Shown here: positions 41,185 through 47,663 of the stretch, piece by piece
How the letters are laid out: each line of letters starts with the position of its first letter
Numbering within the stretch: position 1 is the first letter of the stretch
Source: Kitasatospora azatica KCTC 9699
GTDB lineage: Bacteria; Actinomycetota; Actinomycetes; Streptomycetales; Streptomycetaceae
Reading direction: 5' to 3'
Assembly: GCF_000744785.1 (NCBI RefSeq)
Contig: NZ_JQMO01000002.1
Coordinates: 1,116,001 to 1,180,000, forward strand
Length of the DNA: 64,000 nucleotides
Position numbers and translations under genes: made by a program
The notes under the pieces: generated by a model
Databases searched by the model: none
What the model saw: the letters and a program-made list of their open reading frames with translations, nothing else
Told to the model about the DNA's origin: nothing

Positions 41185-41948
41185 CGGTGCTCTCCTGCGG
41201 GGTATTCGACGCTGTCGGCGGTGAGTTCCATGAACGCCTCCTCCAGGGAGGCGGTGCGGGTGGCGCCCGGTCGGGTGCCGCGGGCGGCGAACTCCGCCAC
41301 GCTCTCGGCGGCGATCAGCTCGCCACGACCGATGACGACCAACTGGTCGGCGGTGTTCGCCATCTCGCTCATCAGGTGACTGGAGACGAACACCGTGCGC
41401 CCCTCGGCCGCGAGCCGGCGGAAGAGTCCGCGCACCCACAACACCCCTGCTGGATCGAGCCCGTTGAGCGGCTCGTCGAACAGCAGCACCGGCGGATCGC
41501 CGAGCAGCGCCGCCGCGATGCCGAGCCGCTGTCTCATGCCGAGCGAGTAGCCGGCGATCCGGCGGCCCGCCGCTCCGGCCGAGCCCGGCGCACCCGCCAG
41601 CCCGACCTCGCGCAGCACCTCCTCCACCCGACTGCGCCCGATGGCGTTGCTGCGGGCCAGGGCGCGCAGGTGGGCCCGGCCGGTGCGGCCGCCGTGGACG
41701 TCGCTCGCGTCGAGCAAGGCGCCGACCTGGTGCAGGCCGCGCGGGCGGTGCCGGATCGGGCGGCCGTCGACGGTGGCGGTGCCGCTGGTGGGGTCGTTGA
41801 GGCCGAGGATCATGCGCAGGGTGGTGCTCTTGCCGGCGCCGTTCGGGCCGAGGAACCCGGTGACCCGGCCGGGGCGCACGGTGAAGGTGAGGTTGTCTAC
41901 GGCGGTGGTACGGCCGTAACGCTTCGTCAGTCGGTGGACTTCGATCAT
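41181..41948 (-). CDS. ABC exporter ATPase
   Basis: 255 residues. Walker A GFLGPNGAGKSTTLRMILGL, signature GYSLGMRQRLGIAAALLGDP, Walker B VLLFDEPLNGLDPAG and the H-loop VFVSSHLMSEM are all intact. A DrrA/BcrA-like C-terminal extension (TRTASLEEAFMELTADS) suggests a drug or peptide exporter. ATG 41948 is preceded by GGAGCAC. Confidence 0.95.
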   Translation of the reverse strand: MIEVHRLTKRYGRTTAVDNLTFTVRPGRVTGFLGPNGAGKSTTLRMILGLNDPTSGTATVDGRPIRHRPRGLHQVGALLDASDVHGGRTGRAHLRALARSNAIGRSRVEEVLREVGLAGAPGSAGAAGRRIAGYSLGMRQRLGIAAALLGDPPVLLFDEPLNGLDPAGVLWVRGLFRRLAAEGRTVFVSSHLMSEMANTADQLVVIGRGELIAAESVAEFAARGTRPGATRTASLEEAFMELTADSVEYPAGEHR

Positions 41949-42069
41949 GTGCTCCACAGTCCCGCAGCACGCCCGGGCGGGCATCGGACCAGCGCTGACA
42001 CCTGGTCGCCCGGCCCATGGACCCAGGTTGTACACCCCTGGTCCGATGCCCGGGACGAGAGCGTCTGGT

Positions 42070-42075
42070 TACGAT
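42070..42075 (+). promoter_or_regulatory. TACGAT -10 box; leaderless start for the histidine kinase
   Basis: TACGAT at 42070-42075 ends six bases before ATG 42082, placing the transcription start at or near the initiation codon. No ribosome-binding site is visible, consistent with leaderless translation. Confidence 0.6.
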
Positions 42076-42081
42076 CACCAC

Positions 42082-43356
42082 ATGTCCCTGACGCCGCCTC
42101 TGCCCCTGCTCAAGCGCGTGTCACCAGGCGGGTGGACGGCCCTCGCCTGGTGCGTGTCGGTGGTGTACCCCTCGCTGGCGAACACCTCCGCGGCGTACAC
42201 CTCGGCACTGCACGGCGCGCGGGGCGCGACCGGCCACCGGGACTGGGCGTTCATCGCCCTGACGACCGTCCTGGCCCTCGCCGCCTGCGCCCTGCTGCGC
42301 CGTCGCCCGCTGTCGGCCCTCGTCCTGCTGATCACCGCCACGATCGCCGTGACGGACGCTTGGCGATCCGGAGTGCAGCTCCCGCCGACCGCGCTGCTGG
42401 CGGTCGATGCCGCGCTCTGCCTGATCACGGCCGACTGCCCGCGCCGGACCTCGCGTGCCGCGGCGGCCATGGTGCTCGGCGTACTCCTCGGGCATCTGGC
42501 CCTGCTTCCCGAGCTGGGCGGCGGCCTGTTCCTCACCGGCACCAGCATCGGCGCCTCGGACAGCGGCCTCCTGGTGGCCGTGATCGCCTGGCTGGTCGGT
42601 CGGTCGATCCGTCAGTCCCGCGAGCACGCCAGGACCTTGGGCGCCCAGGCGGCGTCGCAGGCGGTCACCGCCGAGCGGCTGCGGATCGCCCGGGAGATGC
42701 ACGACACGGTGGCGCACAGCATCGGCATCATCGCCCTGCAGGCCGGTGCGGCGCGGCGGGTCATCGACAGCCGGCCGGACCGGGCGCGTGACGCGCTGGC
42801 CGAGATCGAGACCGCCGGGCGGGAGACGCTGGCAGGGCTGCGCCGCATGCTCGGCGCGCTGCGCCAGGCCGATCAGGACGCAAGCGTTCCGGTGCCCGCG
42901 CTGCACCACCCGCCGGGCCCGCACCAACCTCCGGGCCTGCACCACCCGCCGGGCCTGCACCAACTGCCAGGCCTGGCCGACCTCGACCGGCTGGCCGCCA
43001 CGACGGCGTCCGCGGGCCTGCGGGTCGAGGTCCAGTGGCAGGGCGAGCGGCGCCCGCTGCTGCCGGAGATCGACCTGGCGGCCTTTCGGATCATCCAGGA
43101 GTCGGTCACCAATGTGGTGCGGCACGCCGACACCCACTCCTGCCGAGTGTCCATAGACTGCCGGAAGGCGGACGAGGTGGCGATCGAGATCACCGACCGG
43201 GGCCGCGGCCACGGCACCACCCCGGGCAGCGGCTACGGCCTCGCGGGACTGCGCGAGCGGGTCGCGCTGCTGCACGGCGAGTTCCTCGCCGCGCCCAGGG
43301 CCGGCGGCGGCTTCCGGGTCTCGGCCCGGCTGCCCGTGGCGGGAGGCGTCCGATGA
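42082..43356 (+). CDS. NarL-type sensor histidine kinase with Pro/His repeat linker
   Basis: 424 residues. N-terminal membrane domain of five to six helices, a cytoplasmic dimerisation segment with the phosphoaccepting histidine in RIAREMHDTVAHSIGIIALQ (HisKA_3), and a HATPase domain (QESVTNVVRHADTHS, DRGRGHGTTPGSGYGLAGLRERV). Between them a repeat linker of four 6-residue units, LHHPPG, PHQPPG, LHHPPG and LHQLPG, is encoded by four tandem 18-base units (42901-42972). Stop overlaps the regulator gene (ATGA). Signal unknown; the divergent ABC exporter is the likely target. Confidence 0.94.
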   Translation: MSLTPPLPLLKRVSPGGWTALAWCVSVVYPSLANTSAAYTSALHGARGATGHRDWAFIALTTVLALAACALLRRRPLSALVLLITATIAVTDAWRSGVQLPPTALLAVDAALCLITADCPRRTSRAAAAMVLGVLLGHLALLPELGGGLFLTGTSIGASDSGLLVAVIAWLVGRSIRQSREHARTLGAQAASQAVTAERLRIAREMHDTVAHSIGIIALQAGAARRVIDSRPDRARDALAEIETAGRETLAGLRRMLGALRQADQDASVPVPALHHPPGPHQPPGLHHPPGLHQLPGLADLDRLAATTASAGLRVEVQWQGERRPLLPEIDLAAFRIIQESVTNVVRHADTHSCRVSIDCRKADEVAIEITDRGRGHGTTPGSGYGLAGLRERVALLHGEFLAAPRAGGGFRVSARLPVAGGVR

Positions 43357-44030
43357 CCGTCCGCGTCCTGCTGGCCGACGACCAGCCGCTGGTTCGGGCC
43401 GCCCTGGAGATGATCATCTCCGACACGCCCGACGTCGAGGTCGTCGGGGAGGCCGGCACCGGCACCGAGGCGGTCCGGCTGGCCGAGGAACTGCACCCCG
43501 ACGTGGTGGTGATGGACATTCGGATGCCCGGTATGGACGGCATCGAGGCCACCCGCCTGGTCACCGCAGGCCCGGGACAGGCTCGGGTCGTGGTGCTCAC
43601 CACCTTCGACGACGACGATTGCGTCTACGCGGCGTTGCGGGCGGGTGCCTCCGGCTTCCTCGTCAAGGACATGGCCCTGGACGACATCCTCGCCGCGATC
43701 CGGGTGGTCGCCGCCGGGGACGCGCTGATCGCACCGAGCGTCACCCGCCGGCTGATCGCCGAGTTCGCCGGCCGCGAGCCCGAGACCGCTCCGGTCCCCG
43801 CCTCCGCCCCCGCCGTGCGACGGATCGGCGGCATCACCGACCGGGAGCGCGAGATCCTCACGCTGGTCGGCCGCGGCCTGTCCAACACCGAGATCGCCAC
43901 CGAACTGGTCATCAGCATCGCCACCGTGAAGACCTACGTCACGCGGCTGCTGGCCAAACTCGACGCCCGTGACCGTGTGCAGCTGGTCATCATCGCCTAC
44001 GAGACGGGCCTGGTGTCACTGCCCGGCTGA
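43353..44030 (+). CDS. NarL/LuxR-type response regulator
   Basis: 225 residues. Receiver domain with phosphorylation site Asp in VVVMDIRMPGMDGIEA, acidic pocket LLADDQP and the conserved lysine in GFLVKDM; C-terminal LuxR helix-turn-helix GGITDREREILTLVGRGLSNTEIATELVISIATVKTYVTRLLAKLD. Partner of the upstream kinase; probably activates the divergent ABC exporter genes or its own operon. Confidence 0.95.
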   Translation: MTVRVLLADDQPLVRAALEMIISDTPDVEVVGEAGTGTEAVRLAEELHPDVVVMDIRMPGMDGIEATRLVTAGPGQARVVVLTTFDDDDCVYAALRAGASGFLVKDMALDDILAAIRVVAAGDALIAPSVTRRLIAEFAGREPETAPVPASAPAVRRIGGITDREREILTLVGRGLSNTEIATELVISIATVKTYVTRLLAKLDARDRVQLVIIAYETGLVSLPG

Positions 44031-44050
44031 GCGCCGGTCGTCCCGCTCGT

Positions 44051-44968
44051 TCAGGCCGCCGCCTCCGCCCGGTACCGCCCGGGGGTGGTCCCGAACTCCC
44101 GGTTGAAGGCGTGTGAGAGGGCGTACGGGGTGCCGTAGCCGACGCGGCGGGCGATGGTGGCCAGGGGGTCCTGGGTGTCCCGCAGCAGGGTGGCGGCGAA
44201 GGTGAGGCGCCACCAGGTCAGGTAGGCCATCGGCGGGCGGCCGACCAGGGCGGAGAAGCGGCGGGCCAGGGTGGGGCGGGACACTCCCACCTCGCCGGCC
44301 AGGCGGTCGTTGGTCCAGGGCGCGGCCGGATCCGAGTGCAGGGCGCGCAGGGCGGCCGCCGTCACCGGGTCGCCCAGCACGGCGGGCCAGGCTCCGGTGG
44401 CGCCCTCGGCCATCCAGGAGCGGATCATGTAGACCAGCAGCAGGTCGAGCAGGCTGGGCACCGCGATGCACGCGCCGGGCCGCTGCTCGCCCAGTTCCCG
44501 GCCCAACAGGTCGATGGCGGAGCGTAGTTCGGGGTGGCTGCCGACCCGGTTCGGCAGGTGGACCACTTCGGGCAGCTCCGCCATCAGCGGATGCACCCGG
44601 TTGCGGTCGAGCCGGTACTTGCCGCACAGCAGCTCCACCTCGCCGAGGCCCGTCCTGGGCGGGCGAGGGGTACTCCCGTCGAGCCAGCGCTCGAACGGCA
44701 CGGCTCGCTCAGCCGCGGCCCCGTCGGCATCGGCGTCGGCGAGCAGGTGCCCGGTGCCGTGCGGCAGCAGCACCGCGTCACCGGCGCCGAGTACCAGCGG
44801 GTCGCCGCCGTCCTCGCGCAGCAGCCGGCAGCCGCCCTCCAGCACCACGTGGAACCCCGCGCCGTCGTACGGCGCCAGCCGGGCGCACCAACTCCCGCTG
44901 ACCCGTATCCGGTTGGAGGATGGCTGTCCGATGCGTACGGCCGAGATCGCGTCACTCACCACGTCCAT
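44051..44968 (-). CDS. AraC-family regulator with cupin sensor
   Basis: 305 residues. N-terminal cupin-like AraC-binding domain (YDGAGFHVVLEGGCRLL ... GDAVLLPHGTGHLL) and C-terminal pair of helix-turn-helix motifs (LAGEVGVSRPTLARRFSALVGRPPMAYLTWWRLTFAATLL ... IARRVGYGTPYALSHAFNREFGTTPGRYR). It is divergent from the metallo-beta-lactamase-fold gene and probably controls it; short CTCAAG/CTTGAG inverted repeats lie between (44988-45020). Confidence 0.93.
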   Translation of the reverse strand: MDVVSDAISAVRIGQPSSNRIRVSGSWCARLAPYDGAGFHVVLEGGCRLLREDGGDPLVLGAGDAVLLPHGTGHLLADADADGAAAERAVPFERWLDGSTPRPPRTGLGEVELLCGKYRLDRNRVHPLMAELPEVVHLPNRVGSHPELRSAIDLLGRELGEQRPGACIAVPSLLDLLLVYMIRSWMAEGATGAWPAVLGDPVTAAALRALHSDPAAPWTNDRLAGEVGVSRPTLARRFSALVGRPPMAYLTWWRLTFAATLLRDTQDPLATIARRVGYGTPYALSHAFNREFGTTPGRYRAEAAA

Positions 44969-45032
44969 CGGACCAGCGTACCGGTGAGCTCAAGAGTGAG
45001 ACGGAGGCGTATTCGCTTGAGCCGAAGGAGCA

Positions 45033-45061
45033 TTGAGAGCCTCACTCGCCCTCCCTAGAGT
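45033..45061 (+). promoter_or_regulatory. Housekeeping-type promoter of the MBL-fold gene
   Basis: TTGAGA (45033-45038), 17 bases, TAGAGT (45056-45061), only 7 bases before ATG 45069. A good HrdB-like promoter; the short distance implies a leaderless or nearly leaderless message. Confidence 0.7.
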
Positions 45062-45068
45062 CGAGGTC

Positions 45069-45974
45069 ATGAGCGAACAGAGCATGCAGAGCATCACCCT
45101 GGGAGACGTCGAGGTCATCCGCGTCGTGGAGTGGCAGGGGGCGTTCCTGCCCGCCCGCGCACTGGTGCCGGACTCCCCGGCCGAGCTGTGGCGGGAGAAC
45201 GAGGACTGGCTCGCGCCAGGCCACTGGGAACCGGAGAGCGACCGGGCGGTGGCCGCGCTGCAGACCTGGGTGCTGCGCAGCGGCGGACGGACCGTCCTGG
45301 TCGACACCGCGGTGGGCAACGGGCGCGAACGGCCCGACTCGCCGGCCTTCCACCACTGGCAGGGCGACTTCCTCGGCCGACTGGCCCTCGCCGGCGTCCG
45401 CCCGCAGGATGTGGACGTCGTCGTCAACACCCATATCCACAGCGACCATGTCGGCTGGAACACCACCGACGAGGCCGGGCAGTGGGTCCCGACCTTCCCC
45501 AACGCCCAGTACCTGCTGCCGGCCGCCGACGACTTCCACTACGGCCCGAAGAACGCCTACGGGAACGGAGCGCGGGAGGACGACCGGCTGATCTACCAGG
45601 ACAGCATCGAGCCCGTCCACCGGACCGGTCAGGCCGTGCTGTGGGACGGCGCCCACCGGATCGACGCACACCTCACGCTGGAGTCCGCGCCCGGCCACAC
45701 ACCCGGCTCCTCGGTGCTGCGCCTGGAGTCCGGGGGCGACCGGGCGGTCTTCGTCGGCGACCTGCTGCACAGCCCGGTGCAGATCCTCGCCCCCTCCTGC
45801 AACAGTTGCTTCTGCCTGGACCCGGCCCAGGCGGCGTCCAGTCGCCGCCGGGTCCTCGAACGGGCCGCCGATCTGCGCGAGTTGGTCATCCCGGCGCACT
45901 TCGGCGGGGCCGGGGCGGTGGAGGTCCGGCGAGCGGGCGAGGGGTTCGCGCTGGAGCGGTGGGCGGCCTACTAG
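45069..45974 (+). CDS. Metallo-beta-lactamase-fold hydrolase
   Basis: 301 residues. Zinc-binding HxHxDH motif in VVNTHIHSDHVGWNT, followed by the expected downstream ligands in SAPGHTPGSSVLRL (His), VFVGDLLHSPVQI (Asp) and IPAHFGGAG (His). Members include lactonases, thiol hydrolases and aryl sulfatases; no specificity can be read. The reading frame ends WAAY-TAG, with TAG inside the left CTAG of the adjoining MITE-like element, so the native C-terminus may have been altered by insertion. Confidence 0.9.
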   Translation: MSEQSMQSITLGDVEVIRVVEWQGAFLPARALVPDSPAELWRENEDWLAPGHWEPESDRAVAALQTWVLRSGGRTVLVDTAVGNGRERPDSPAFHHWQGDFLGRLALAGVRPQDVDVVVNTHIHSDHVGWNTTDEAGQWVPTFPNAQYLLPAADDFHYGPKNAYGNGAREDDRLIYQDSIEPVHRTGQAVLWDGAHRIDAHLTLESAPGHTPGSSVLRLESGGDRAVFVGDLLHSPVQILAPSCNSCFCLDPAQAASSRRRVLERAADLRELVIPAHFGGAGAVEVRRAGEGFALERWAAY

Positions 45975-46139
45975 TGCCGCGTCAGGCAACCTTTGCCCGT
46001 CAAGGAGCGGCGTCCGGTGCGTGCTCTCGGCGTGCCGGCCGGAAGTCCTCGTACTGGACGTACTTGGGCTTTCGGCCGGTGCGGCGAGAGTGCGTACCGG
46101 GCGTCGCGACGGGGCGAAGGTTGCCTGACGCGGCACTAG
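45971..46139. mobile_element. 169-bp MITE-like element with CTAG ends
   Basis: Left end CTAGTGCCGCGTCAGGCAAC (45971-45990) continues into CTTTGCCCGTC; the right end (46109-46139) is its reverse complement with one substitution and a one-base length difference over about 31 bases. Weaker pairing extends further inward. It has no open transposase gene. Both ends are CTAG, consistent with a target duplication or element-borne CTAG. The left end supplies the stop codon of the MBL-fold gene; the right end shares its CTAG with the next palindrome. Confidence 0.85.
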
Positions 46140-46174
46140 AGCCTGCCCGGCCGATCCTGCCGGACAGGCCCTAG
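46136..46174. repeat. CTAG-bounded 39-bp palindrome, copy 2 (terminator)
   Basis: CTAG-AGCCTGCCCGGC...GCCGGACAGGCC-CTAG: same 39-base layout as 17644-17682, with three base differences, all in the left arm and loop (A for G at 46140, C for T at 46146, C for T in the loop). The right CTAG (46171-46174) supplies the kinase gene's TAG; the left CTAG is shared with the MITE-like element. Confidence 0.88.
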
Positions 46175-47121
46175 ACGCGCGGACCGGGGCCGTACACGGG
46201 GGCGGCCCAGGCGGGCGGCGGTGGCGGGGGCGGCGGTTCGGTCACCACCTGCGTGGGTGCCGGAGCAGCCACCCGCGCCGCCAGGCCCGCAGTCCGCAGG
46301 GCGGCCACGAAACCGGCGCAACTCGGGTACCGCGCCTGCGGATCCTTGGCCAGGGCCCGCACCAGCACCTCGTCGACCGCGGCGCCGTGGCCGACCGCCG
46401 GCTCCGGCGGGTCGTTCAGGTGCGCCCAGAGCAGCGCCATGTCGTCGTCCCGCTCGAACGGCGGGCGTCCGGTCAGCATCTCGTGCACCACGCAGGCCAG
46501 TCCGTAGACGTCGCACCGCCCGTCCACCGGCCGGCCGGCGATCTGCTCCGGCGCCACGTAGTCGAGGGTCCCGACGAACTGGCCGACCGTGGTGAACCCG
46601 GTCAGCGAGAGCGACTTCTTGGTGAGCCCGAAGTCGGTGAGGTAGATGTGCTCCGGGTGCTCGCTGTCGGTGCCCTCGGCGACCAGGATGTTGCCCGGCT
46701 TCACGTCCCGGTGCACCAGGTTGTGGGCGTGCGCGGCGTCCAGCGCCGAAGCGACCTGGGTGACGATCCGGGCCGTCCGGTCCAGCGGCAGCGGCCCCTC
46801 CCGGTCCAGCAGCGCGCGCAGGTCGCGCCCGTGCACGAAGCGCATCGCGATGAACAGCACCCCCTCGGCCTCCCCCGCTTCGAAGACCGGCACGATGTGC
46901 GGATGGTCGATCGAGGCCGCGATCCGCGACTCGTGCTCGAAGCGCTTGCGGAACAAGTCGTTGCGGGCCAGCTCGGGCGCCAGGATCTTGACCGCCACGG
47001 TCCGCCCCAGCCGCAGGTCCTCGGCCCGGTAGACCCGGGCCATCCCGCCGCGCCCGATCTCCCGCTCCAGGCGGTAGCCGGCGATCCGACGGCCGATCAG
47101 ATCGGACGGGACGGTGGACAC
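46171..47121 (-). CDS. Soluble Ser/Thr protein kinase (PknB-type)
   Basis: 316 residues. Complete Hanks kinase: glycine loop EIGRGGMARVYRAED, Lys in VAVKILAPE, catalytic VHRDVKPGNILVA, DFGLTKK, activation loop with TTVGQFVGTLDYVAPEQ, and PPFERDDD. No transmembrane helix; the C-terminus is short and proline-rich (PPPPPPPPAWAAPVYGPG). GTG start. Lies downstream of and overlaps the two preceding genes; the tandem-FHA ABC protein is the natural phospho-partner, as with PknF-Rv1747 in mycobacteria. Confidence 0.93.
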   Translation of the reverse strand: MSTVPSDLIGRRIAGYRLEREIGRGGMARVYRAEDLRLGRTVAVKILAPELARNDLFRKRFEHESRIAASIDHPHIVPVFEAGEAEGVLFIAMRFVHGRDLRALLDREGPLPLDRTARIVTQVASALDAAHAHNLVHRDVKPGNILVAEGTDSEHPEHIYLTDFGLTKKSLSLTGFTTVGQFVGTLDYVAPEQIAGRPVDGRCDVYGLACVVHEMLTGRPPFERDDDMALLWAHLNDPPEPAVGHGAAVDEVLVRALAKDPQARYPSCAGFVAALRTAGLAARVAAPAPTQVVTEPPPPPPPPAWAAPVYGPGPRV

Positions 47122-47663
47122 TAGGGCTCCCCGTCAGTGGACCCGGTCGCCGCGCCGTCCACCGGGGTGACCACCGCACCGTCCACGGGGGTGACCACCG
47201 CGTACGGGCGCAGCCGCTGCCCGTCGCAGTAGTACCAGCGCTTCTCGGCCAGGTCCAGCAGCCAGGACTCGGCGCCGTCCACCACCGCCCCGATCCGCAG
47301 CCCCTTCACCCGGGCACCGAACTCCTGCGCGGTGCTGCGGCCTTCGGCCAGGTCGTCCAAGTGCTCGCGGTAGGCGGCCAGTGCGGCCTCCAGACGGGCC
47401 AGCAGCGGGCGCGGGTCCTCGCCCGGCAGCAGCTCGCCGGCGCCGACCGGCGAGCGCGGCAGTGCGATCAGCAACCGGCCGTCCAACCAGGTGGTCCAGC
47501 CGTTGGCGCAGACCACCTGAGCCCAGTCGCCGCGGATCTCGGTCAGCTGGACCGGGAGCAGCGGGTCGAGCCGGGCCGCGAACTTGCCGGGCTCCGGGGC
47601 CGACCAGGTGGGCAGCCCGCCGGGCGGCACCACATGGGTGGGCTCGAAGTAGGGCTCGGTCAC
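47121..47663 (-). CDS. Conserved protein with SH3-like segment
   Basis: 180 residues. Central PLLPVQLTEIRGDWAQVVCANGWTTWLDGRLLI looks like a small SH3-type barrel, followed by helices (LLARLEAALAAYREHLDDLAEGR) and WLLDLAEKRWYYCDGQRLRPY. The C-terminus has a doubled VVTPVDGA unit. It overlaps the kinase start at one end and the FHA-ABC stop (GTGA) at the other, so the three genes are one translationally linked module. Function unknown. Confidence 0.75.
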   Translation of the reverse strand: MTEPYFEPTHVVPPGGLPTWSAPEPGKFAARLDPLLPVQLTEIRGDWAQVVCANGWTTWLDGRLLIALPRSPVGAGELLPGEDPRPLLARLEAALAAYREHLDDLAEGRSTAQEFGARVKGLRIGAVVDGAESWLLDLAEKRWYYCDGQRLRPYAVVTPVDGAVVTPVDGAATGSTDGEP

